A stretch of DNA of 64,000 nucleotides from Epichloe hybrida. Its lineage: Eukaryota > Ascomycota > Sordariomycetes > Hypocreales > Clavicipitaceae. The notes under the pieces were generated by a model. It made no database searches, was not told the DNA's origin, and worked only from the letters and a program-made list of their open reading frames with translations. The translations under genes and the position numbers were made by a program. How positions within the stretch are numbered: the stretch's first letter is position 1; each line of letters opens with the position of its first letter. Where the stretch lies: NCBI GenBank assembly GCA_019022495.1, contig JAFEKR010000013.1, positions 372,001-436,000 of the forward strand, in the 5' to 3' direction. Positions 54,567 to 64,000 of this stretch are shown here, piece after piece.

Positions 54567-57051
54567 TTGCTTGTTCTTTCCTAATGCTTGGCACGTCATA
54601 CAAACGAAGCCGTCACGTCGAGATCTGCACATACTGATGCCCAAATTTTGCGATCGCTCCCTGGTAGGGCACAGTGCGATAAGATACAGGCAGCTCCACA
54701 CACTGTACGCACTGTGCGGATTACACACTGGACACACTAGACACACTGGCCAATACCACGTCACCTGTTCTCGCGTCGCGGCGCCCCACATGAGCTCCGA
54801 CCTCGACCATGACCCTCGACAGCAACTCACCTTGTTTACTTTTCCACCATGTTTCCGAACCACCCTGGTTCAATCTTTTGTTGCTTCTTGCACCACCGTA
54901 GCTGGAGACTCGTCTCTAGCCCACCCAAATTACTACGAAACGCGTCCTACCATGAGACACGGCACTTCTTCACGTTCAATCCTCAACTACTTCGCGTCGC
55001 CTGCCTCACAGTTTCCCGACCCTCATTTTCCGTAAGGAATGTCTACTGCAGACCCCCCTCCCGGGCTCGTTCACACATGACATGCTGCTCTCGAACCTGT
55101 ATCAGAACTTCGCTGTCTGCAGCATATGGAGTTGTCATGTGATACGCGTCGTTGGTAACTTAGACGACACGACCTTGCGGGGGGAATGAGCTTCGGAACT
55201 TAACCCTAAGATAGAAATTGGTTCTAGTATTGGGCCAAGTTGCTTTGCTCATCTTCTACGCCTACGAACAACCCGACGCGTGTCACTCGCTGAAAAGTGA
55301 GCCGGCACGTGTTGTGTCTTCAACAAGCCGACTGATGGGAGAAAGATATTCAGTCACCGCATGGTGCGCGAGAGAAGGATGCCATGGCTTCAAGTGGTGA
55401 CCACTTGGATGAGAAGCTTCGACTCGAAGCGCCGTCGGCCCGACTACTGGAACTACAACGTTGGCCAACAAGAGGCAGTCTCAAAGACGTCTGTCAATGC
55501 CCTGGAAATATGATCTGCTTATCGTAGCACCTCCGTTGTGCCTTAGTTTCGTGGGTGCAAGCACGCGGATCCATATTGTGAGTAGAGCCAAGAATTAGGT
55601 TACACACAATCAGCTGTTGCATTTCACCCAAACCATCCCCGAGAGCTGCCTCGTGGGAACCACACTGCTCTTTCATCGCATGTGTAGCGAGGAGCTCATG
55701 GGTCCGAACAGAAATGCTCAGCTGATAAAGAAAGAGCTGCCAATTCTTCTGTGCTCTCGGGCCTCATGATCTGGTCCAGGGAGGCTTACCGATTTACCAT
55801 ATCATATCACTTCCAAAACCGACTTGCACTTTGAGACCGTAGCTGGAGGTCGACTCCTGGTCTACGCAATGCGTGCATTGAGCCTGGCCAGGCCCATCAA
55901 CCTCTGCTTGTGACGTCCAATCGCAATATTCTGAGGGCGCCAGTCACACGTTAATGACCTCTTGGCTGTTAACACTTACCTCGTTGTCCCTTCCGAAAGG
56001 AAGACGTCGAGATGATAGCGTGGCTTTTAAGGATGTGTTTTGTCCACGCGTCAACGCCCTCCTTCATCTTGCCTCACCAGCAAAAAGCGGAGAGGAAACA
56101 AAAACGAGTCCTAGTGGGTAGCGAAGAACATACAGAAGAAGTCCTCGTTTCATGAACGTTTCTGGCCTATCTTGCTTCATGCTACCAAAAGTCTAGACGA
56201 CAGAGGTCGAAGAAAGCACAGGGGGCTTGCACGGCGCTAATTACCAGCGGATTTTTCGACAACATTTTCTCCTTCTCGACGACTTTTTATGCAAATTGCT
56301 GGTTGTTGGAAACAGTTTTGGGACCCATCTCGTGTTGGAGTCAGAGTTTCGTACTCGTCCGGAACTAGTGCCAACGGCATGCTGCAAAAAAAAGGTAACA
56401 GAGGCGAGGGTTCAAGTTGGATGATTTTCCCCTACTATTGGCTTCAGAGGGCAGACCATATGTCAAAAGGTAGCCCTGGTTGTCCTCGTGCCTGCAATGG
56501 TGGGAGGACAACCCCCCAACATTTTCGGGGATAAGTCTACCCTCTTCTCTGCCTCCATCTGAAGCTGTGAGTTAACAGGTAGACGCAGGTTTCGATATGA
56601 GAAGAGGAATTTAGTGGACCAATGGTTCCGGCAATGGACAACAGTCTGCTTTGTTGCGCCGACTCGCACACAAAGGTAGGGATCAGTGTGAGCTTGTCAC
56701 GCTGATGATGACGCATGCAGGTTTCACAGACCAACTAGATGATGCACGATGCGGGCAGTGCCATGTTGGCAGGACAGGCTTCATCCAGCGCAGTTGTGGC
56801 AGTTTTAGCAGTTTTAGGTTAATAAATAGATGAGAGCTACTTCTTATTAGTGTGTGTATGTAAGAACGTATTACTCCGTAGGTGGCTTGCGGGTGTCCCG
56901 AAAAAGAGCGGGCCTTCGACTTGCTAGCTCCCTTACAACTTGTTGTTGTTGTTGTTGTTGTTGTTGTTGGTAAAAGGAGTTCGTACCGAGTGTTCCCAGC
57001 ATCGCGCGACGTCGTCACTCACGACGAGAACTCAAGAACTCACGCGTCACC
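54567..57051. other. Gene-free stretch of 2.5 kb
   Basis: The divergent promoter region of RTP1 and the App1-like gene lies at its two ends. The middle shows no convincing coding frame. Short ACAC-type repeats occur at 54715-54750 and a TTG array at 56940-56969. Confidence 0.5.
56940..56969 (+). repeat. Trinucleotide array (TTG)n, about ten copies
   Basis: Lies about 80 bp upstream of the start codon of the App1-like gene. Confidence 0.95.
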
Positions 57052-58784
57052 ATGAGAGCTGCTGTTTTGGTCGTCGGCTGCAGTGCCCTGGGAAGGGCTA
57101 TGCCCGCGGGCTCACCAATCCCACAGGAAACTGTGAATATCGCAAATGTCCTCGACGAGAGAGCTCCGGCGCCGACGCCAGTCGCGGCTCTGGACCGTCG
57201 AGGGCTTGGCGACGACGTGAAAAGTTTGGCCAGCGGATTGGAGAGCAAACTATCTTCGTTTGTCGGATCTGGCATCCTGAACTTTCCCAATGGCTTTCCA
57301 ATCGGTGCAGCTGTGGAGAAGGCGCTCGGAGTATCGAGCACCGACTTGGCGGCCCAGCCAACCCAAGTCATGAACCTGCCGTGAGTTGCTCCCTGACGCT
57401 CGATTCGTCCGCAACCCCCCCTTTTTCTCAATGTCCTAACCGGGGGAAACATTTGTGTGTGTTTGTGAGAGAGCATAGATCGTACGCGAACTGGACCAAC
57501 AGTGGCTGGAACCTCCGAATTCATGGCAATGTATACAAGCTACCCAACGTCTCGCAGAGCAAAGTCGATGACCTCGCGGACGTGTTTCTCGTCGGGACAA
57601 GTGTCAAGGACCTCAGCGACACGGAGAAGGCACAAGCCCGCAATGTGACGCGATCCATCTTCGTCATCCAACAAGCCGACAAGAACGTGACGATGAATCT
57701 CGTAAACGATGTTGTTGTAAGCTCTAATGCAACCGGAGGAGCTGTCAACGCTGTAAGTTACCCAATGAGAAAAGAACTGTCCACGACCCCAGCGATTCAC
57801 CCTTGACTGTACGTCAATATTAACGACAATTCATCGGAATGGCAGGAGGGCGGCAGACAAACCATTCGAATGCCTTACAACACAACAACCGAGGGCGACT
57901 TCGATGCGTTCGTGCAGCTACAAAACACGACTGGACCCAACGGCGGTTTCATGAAACGGGGAAACGAGACATCTGAAATCCAAACGCTCAATGTGTATAC
58001 AGAAGGTACAGATTCCGGAAATGCCACGGCCTACCTGGTGCCTCGGACCGGAGTAACCGTTATATCGGACATCGACGACATTCTTCGAGTGACCAAGATC
58101 TATCAGCCCAAGGAAGGCATCTTGAACACCTTTGCTCGACCGTTTACGCCGTGGATGAACATGCCGCAAATCTATGCCAATTGGTCTGCGTCTCTTCAGA
58201 ACATGCATTTCCACTACCTCACCACGACTCCCGAGCAGGTGACCAGGTCCTACATGGACTACATCTACAAGACGTATCCCCTGGGCTCGTTTGACACGAG
58301 ACCACTCAACTTCTCGGATACCAAGGCGACGCTGCACATTCGTCGGTTCTTGCTGGACAGGATTTTCCAGACGTATCCCCAGCGCAAGTTCATATTGGTG
58401 GCGGACACGAGCAATCCGGACGTGATGGCGGCTTATCCTGCCATGTACAAAGATTACCCCGGTCAGGTGGCATGCATCCTCCTGCGAAACACGAGTTCCA
58501 CGGATTCCGGGGACAAGTTCTCGTACGATACGTCGGGGTTCAAGGACATTCCAAAAGACAACTACATGTTCTTTCACGTGCCGGATGACCTGACTTACCT
58601 CGATGTGTCCAACGGGCACTGTCTGAACAGTACGATTCCTCAGAATGTGACGTTTGGGCTGCAAGGCCTGCCGCTTGGCCTCGGAGACCAGGGCAGCTCG
58701 GCCACACGGTTGGGTGCTTCAAACGTTGTGACCATGCTCATTCCAGTGGTGGCGGCTATGCTTTCGGCAAATCTAGTCATGTAA
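57052..58784 (+). CDS. Secreted GPI-anchored App1-like phosphatidate phosphatase family protein
   Basis: Exons 57052-57380, 57479-57752 and 57846-58784 encode 513 aa. The C-terminal half is the App1 catalytic domain, with GVTVISDIDDILRVT, the helix TPWMNMPQIYANW, FHYLTTTPEQV, KFILVADTSNPDVM and YMFFHVPDDLTYLD. The nucleophile motif reads D276-I-D278-D279-I280, so the usual final Thr of DxDxT is Ile. The N-terminus looks like a signal peptide (MRAAVLVVGCSALGRAM). At least nine N-glycosylation sequons occur, and the C-terminus is a GPI-type hydrophobic tail (VVTMLIPVVAAMLSANLVM). Unlike cytosolic yeast App1 it is therefore predicted to face the cell surface. Enzyme activity is unproven. Confidence 0.88.
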
Positions 58785-59832
58785 ATGCCAGACTTGGATA
58801 TCATGCACAGATGCCAAAGTGGTCAGCCCGACCTGGTCAGATTCAGAGGTTTGGGTCAAGGACGTATTATGTACATTACAGGCATGAGCTAATTAATACT
58901 AATGAATACCTGCCCAGAGAACCGAGTCGTGTTGCAAAAAGCACCCAGGTGATGAATGACGACGAGCATGCGCATGAAACCCATGCGAATGGAACCCAGC
59001 CAGCAGCGCCGTGGCTTGCAGCACGGGCTTATCAATCAGTCTTGATAGACCTCATATCATAACCCGCTCGTGATTCCCTCACCTCCCTCAGCACATATGT
59101 ACACTCCATGCTCCTCGGCTGCTTCCCGACGATAACGACATGAAAAAAAAAAATGACGGAACCGACGGAACGAGACCCACCTTCGGACCAACATCAAAGG
59201 CAATGTCTCGCACAATGGCAGGCCGGAAGCCGGGTCAACTAATGTGTGCGTATATCCGCCCAACTAACCGAGGCACGAACCGACGAAGCACTTGAAGCGC
59301 ATCAAAAGGCGAAACACATGTCAGCCAATTTCTCCCGCGGAAGTGGCTACGGAGCAAGGAACGGTATCTTCCGAGCCCCCAATATAGGGACCGGGGGAAA
59401 GTGCCTAGACAATCTCTCTTTTCATTAAACTAATAAATCTGTTGGCTAAATAGTTGGAGCCCCGCGCAACAACGTGGGAGAAAAAAAAAAAAAAGCCAAG
59501 ACCTGATGACCCTGGCGAATGAGAAATCGACAATTCCATGTTCGTCTTGTATGATATGACGAGCCATGCATTGGTTCTTCTCCATGTCAAATTCCCTCTA
59601 TGCTGGCAAACTTTTGCAAATCCTAGACCAGCTGGATCAACTACTACTCGGGGTAGTACATAAATATTGCTGAAGGACCCCTTTCCCCGGAACAGCGCGC
59701 CTTGGCCACATTGTTGGGATGGCCTGCCTGCCTGCCTGCCTGCATGGGAGAGTTCACTCCGACATCACCCAAGTACGTAAGGTAGTTTTGATAGGAACCG
59801 TCCAATGGATAGGTTCTCTGATTATCTTGCCA
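58785..59832. other. Convergent intergenic stretch of 1 kb, no gene seen
   Basis: Presumed 3' ends of the App1-like gene and the small Cys-rich protein gene. It includes CCTG repeats near 59725-59745. Confidence 0.5.
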
Positions 59833-60334
59833 TCACCTGAAACCGCGTGGTGGGAATCGAAAATCATTGCCTGAAAACGCCGGCTCTCCTCCGTGTCCAG
59901 CCGCCACCAGGCCCGTCGACACGGGCATGGCACCGCTAGTAACTGGGACAGCAGGAGGAGGTCGAGCGGCCTTGTCTCTCAGCGTCCAGTGCTCTCCTGG
60001 CTCAGTCGGCGCCACGAGTTCCATGAGCATGTACTGCAAGACGCCGTTGTGTACGCAGGGCACGCTGATGTCTCGGCTCAGCATCGACGCAGGTCCGGGT
60101 GCCTTTTCGTCATCTCGTCCCTCAGCCTGTCGGATCCGTCAGCAACGAAGAAGCCAGGCCGGAACTCCGAAGCCCCTTTTCTGCAAAAGAAGGACGCGCC
60201 GGGGATTGGGATGGAATGCTCGACAAAACACTCACGAGACAGGTTGCACAGGGTGAATTGTTCACCCACACCCAGTTTTGGCAGTTGTGCGTGTAAAAGT
60301 ATTTGCAGCGATATTTGTAGAAGCCGCCAGACAT
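59833..60334 (-). CDS. Small conserved Cys-rich protein, function unknown
   Basis: Exons 60334-60236 and 60126-59833 on the minus strand encode 130 aa. The first exon is compact and rich in Cys and aromatic residues: MSGGFYKYRCKYFYTHNC then WVWVNNSPCATCL. The four Cys are spaced in a way that could bind one zinc. The second exon (AEGRDDEKAPGPASML, then VHNGVLQYMLMEL) is less structured and ends in a Gly/Pro-rich tail. The 109-nt intron is GTGAGT to ACAG in phase 0. I recall near-identical N-termini in other Hypocreales, so it is likely real, but I know no function. There is no signal peptide. Confidence 0.75.
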
Positions 60335-63300
60335 GGTGAGTTTTGAGTTGTGAGAGGGGTCTTGATGGGAAAGAAAAAAAGAAAAAAAAAAAAGGCAAGA
60401 AGCAAAACCCAAAAGTTCACCCTCCTTCCTGGGTGAATATGAGGATTTAATCACTTGTTCGGGGATCTAGGCTCACCAGACACGTTGCGGGTTCCAGACT
60501 TTTTATATACCAGAATCTGGAGTTGGGCTTCAACTTACAAGGCGGCGCGGCGCGACATGGATGCCAGCGTTGTCTCGGCATTCTCATTCTCGCAGCAGCA
60601 CGAACACACACACACACACACGCACAAGGGTCCGGGCCTTTCGTTGGAAAGCTTGATCGCCGGGACAAGGTGAGCAATAGATTGTTTGTCGCAATGGACC
60701 GGACTGTGTTGGGTATGGTGGCCCCAGAAATCAGCGATGGAAGGATTATTAGAATGGGTCGGGTCGGCCAAGGGTACGTGATCCTCCAATGTGCCCAAAA
60801 TACATACATGATGCATCGTGGTACATGCCACGCTCCATGTACGAGCACGACAGGTGCTCAAAAGGGTGTTTTGCGGACAAGGATCTGGCAAGAATGATTG
60901 ATGCAGGGTGTGCTTAGCCGGGCACACACGAGACGAATGCGTGTATCTATCGCCGAAACTCACTTTTCTTGATCGAGATGATTCTGCAATTCATCAGTAT
61001 GACGGACAAGTCGTCTGCGGACAGAATCTCGAAAGCTCAATCAATTGCAGCCAGAGGGAACGACAGCTGGCTCGACCATACTGGGACCTGTTCTTCCTGT
61101 ATTCCGACTTTGCAATCTCGCCTTCGTAGCTCCTGAGTCCTCTGGTTTGTGAAGACGCAACAAGTACGGAGGATGTAGTCCGTAGTCCATGATAAATCAT
61201 CCAATTTGCATCCAGCCCCTACGTGGGGTAGCTGCTAACAGCTGTTGGTAGCTGCAGAGGGCGTAGCTGTTAGGAATCCTGCAGGGATGTACACGCTGAG
61301 AAAAAGTACTACATATAAGCCTTGTAAATCTGGGGGGGAAAGAAGGTACCTCTGACTTCTCCACCTAGTGCCGCGCTAAATCGCAGAAAGAATCCATCAT
61401 TGGGCCTGTTGCCCCCCTGGTCATGTGCTCGTGTATGTGAAATCAAACAGGGATTAGAGTGTACAAACGGGGCGAGTCGCTAGTCGAGCCAATCAACGAG
61501 CTGCCAGCCAGGGAGGAAAGAACGATTCGAATACAGAAAATGTGTCAACACCAAGAAGAACAGAAGAAAACAACTTGACCCTGAAGGCACCGGCGATCAA
61601 TGACGTTTTACGAGGGTGCCCGCGAGGGTGAGCACCGAGAAACCACTGTTCCATCAGGCACAACGACCAGCGGTATACTGTCTTGCCGCACGCAATCCAT
61701 TGGTTCCCACCGACGGGGCTAAATCGCAACAACTTGCCTCAGGGGAATGTTGGAAATCAAAGATACAGACATCCGAGGTGGTTCGGATCGTGGAAGTTCT
61801 GGACGGCGGTTTCTCATCGCGAACCGATTGGAGCACGTACGGAGTACATATGTGGTCAGATTAGAATACCTTGCAGATTTCTCGACATGGGGGGTTGATG
61901 CAACAACCACGGCCCCCCATGCAGCCAGCCACGATGGGTGACGCAGAAATCAACTTCATGTTACTGAGGCTTGGCCCTGACAGGCTATCAGTGATATCTC
62001 CATCTGTATCTGTCTCCCCCCGCAGCAAGGTGCGTGCGTGCCCGACGACTCTCAGCCACCTACAATTGAGACGCGCCCTATCATCATATACAAACGGTCC
62101 AGGATTTGTTGAGCTCACGGAACGATTCTTTTGGAAGGAAAAGCGTCTTTAAAAGGAGGAGGAACCTGGCCGAGGTATCATGCGGCTGCATGCCGATGCT
62201 ACCTCTCCGGGCCGGGGCTACTTACAATTGAGATGAGGGTACGTACGCTGGACACGAGTTGTTCCGACAAAGGCCAGCCGATAGTGACGCAGGACAAATT
62301 CGGAAAACCGTGACCGCTTGATAATTCTTCTCCATGTTCTTGAAGAGTTGTTGACCTCATCCATCCATGTGAAGTCGCAACACATGGTTCCCGGCTTCCT
62401 CACGCGGCGGTGCTCGTCACCCCGTACGGAAATTTCGAGCAACCAAATCACAAGCCCGTCGTCATATCGTCGCCCAGTTGCCTGGGGTATTCCCCCCTTT
62501 CTGCAGCCACAGACCACATTGGCAACGCAATTTACTCGATGAACCCCGTTTTCCCGCCATCAACTCATCGTTATCGGTGTCATCAGAGTAGAGCGGTCCG
62601 ATACGATCCGCATACCGCTTCCCTGGACGCGTGGACGCATCCCATCTCCGACTTGACATCCCACAGACGCATGAGGAATCACCGAGCAACATGGCGTCAC
62701 CCACTTTTTCTACGTATCAATGCCCTGCGGAAGCCAACTAGGTTCCTGGAGACGAGCCGTCCCGTTGTGAACAAGAAAAGGTAGTGGTTCCGTAGCGGCC
62801 AAGTCTTCTGTCGAACGGCACGCCAATTGCCAACTTGTTCTTGTTCGACGGCCCCCCCTCCCCCCTTTTTCTTTTCAGTGAGAGAACAAGCGGGCTGCCA
62901 TACTAAATCCGTATGCCGTTCGAAACTTGCGCGTCCTCCTATCGATGCATCAGACGTGCCCGAGTGAGCAGCGTACATCTCATGTTCCCCGAGCCGCAGT
63001 CGAGCATTGCATTTCCGGGCGGTCAAGCTACTTACGGACCACATGTCTTTCCTACGGAAAGCCTTACCCGTCGTTCATTCATGGGGATGCGTCTCCCCCA
63101 CCAGATTGCCCAACAACTACCTCATCCTGGCAGGCAGGCAGGCAAGCAAGCAGGCAGGCAGGCCAGAGCAAGGTTGGAGGAGGGGTGCGTGGCTGCACCC
63201 TCTGATGCTGGAAAAGCAAACACACAACGTGCCTCTCCTGCATCTGCATCTCCTGGTAACGCAACGCGTGTGCGTGTGCGACAACGCCGTTGCCGCATTA

Positions 63301-63935
63301 TATCCTCCGAGAACGAGGGTGAACGAAGACATCACGCCCAATGGACCCCATTGTCTCCGGACGACGTGTGCTACGATGTGCAAGTCAAGTTGGATCTGGG
63401 ACACACCCTCGCGAGAGAACATGGCCAATCAAAAGGCCACAACGACCCGGCATCTACGCTGGCTGTCCGTTGCTGTTCAACACATGTGCACAAAGGAGCA
63501 TTGATTCAGGTCGCCCGTGTGATGCAGTCACTCATCATGTTGAATTCTACTTTGCTCTGACGCAACGCCCCCTTGTATGTACATATGTAGTCCGTATATG
63601 GTGTCTTTTGTATACCAGCACCCAACTCTATTCCGTTCGGACTTGCTCTAAAACGGATCCCGCAAAAAAAAAAAAAAAAAAAAAACCTTTCAAGTGAACA
63701 TGATTTATGGCGCAAAATACTTTTTGCAAGTGACACGGGCTTCCACAAATCCCCCCTCTCCAGCTCGATTTCGTCATGAATCTGGAAAGCCGTGCATGAC
63801 CACGACAGGGTTTGCTCTTCTGGACTGGGCGTCTCGATCGATCTCGAATTCCTCATGGGGATCGAGCTTCTTGTTTGCTTGTCGCCATCTGGAAACCTGG
63901 TCGCAACGCCTTCTTGAGCTCCGCATTGGGCATCA
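60335..63935. other. Gene-free stretch of 3.6 kb
   Basis: Many short frames overlap on both strands but none has a recognisable domain or plausible splicing. A CACA run (60607-60622), GGCAGGCA/AGCAGGCA repeats (63130-63160) and an A-run (63665-63685) are present. Confidence 0.5.
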
Positions 63936-64000
63936 TCATCGTCCGGCCTTCATGGCCTCTTTTCTCCTCTTCTTTTCTGCGGCTCTGGCGAGTGATCTCT
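63936..64000 (-). CDS. 3' end of a gene continuing beyond the window (partial)
   Basis: The minus strand has an open frame from the window edge to TGA at 63938-63936. It ends in a Lys/Arg/Ala-rich tail (SLARAAEKKRRKEAMKAGR). Such tails are common in nuclear or RNA-binding proteins. Only 20 codons are visible, so the family cannot be named and a chance frame is possible. Confidence 0.35.
   Translation of the reverse strand, partial: RSLARAAEKKRRKEAMKAGR

Noticed and set aside
60335..63935. Spliced gene among overlapping short frames
   Set aside because: No frame shows recognisable motifs or phase-compatible exon chains. The overlap of frames on both strands looks like non-coding GC-rich DNA.

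Overview
This window looks like nuclear DNA of a filamentous ascomycete, class Sordariomycetes and most likely order Hypocreales; the order is an inference from remembered protein families, since no search was possible. The evidence is short introns (mostly 53-120 nt) with CTAAC/CTGAC-type branch sites and GT...AG ends, a two-subunit ATP-citrate lyase, a Gel-type GH72 enzyme, fungal kinetochore proteins and many coding microsatellites. No tRNA, rRNA, CRISPR array or intact transposon was recognised. I resolved 27 complete or near-complete protein genes, one polyketide-synthase relic and two partial genes at the edges. Most gene models were joined by hand, checking codon phase at each junction.

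Left part (0-24 kb) is gene-dense housekeeping DNA. In order: the tail of a GPI-anchored protein, a MAPR/cytochrome b5-like membrane protein, a coiled-coil protein, a BTB protein, RFC3 (clamp loader), a long-chain-base phosphate phosphatase, a short-chain dehydrogenase, UBA2 (SUMO E1), QNG1 (queuosine salvage), DNA polymerase delta subunit 4, SKI8, mitochondrial bL32m, septin CDC10 and guanylate kinase.

Middle part (24-40 kb) holds a GPI-anchored beta-1,3-glucanosyltransferase and then the two ATP-citrate lyase genes head to head. The intergenic space between these two genes is about 5.8 kb. It carries a pair of ~210-bp direct repeats, a dead C-terminal polyketide-synthase fragment (acyl-carrier domain), an intact intronless S9 serine peptidase and several tandem repeats. 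Taking out the segment between the repeats would leave about 2 kb, so I read it as an insertion of secondary-metabolism-type DNA into the shared acl promoter region. This is the most unusual locus in the window. It is followed by mitochondrial uL30m, whose start codon is preceded by seven 26-bp repeats, and EAF3, which has an exceptionally long first intron containing an open frame.

Right part (40-64 kb) holds two inner-kinetochore genes of the same complex (NKP2 and CENP-Q/Okp1) on either side of an ER thioredoxin-like membrane protein. Then come cyclophilin A, a secreted Ser/Thr-rich protein, RTP1 (RNA polymerase II import/assembly), a secreted GPI-anchored App1-like phosphatase and a small Cys-rich conserved protein. 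Gene density falls sharply here, with gene-free stretches of 2.5-3.6 kb.

Recurring features of gene architecture are first coding exons of 3 or 6 nt, probable GC-AG introns and several stop-free introns whose length is a multiple of three. Simple open-reading-frame calling misreads all of these.
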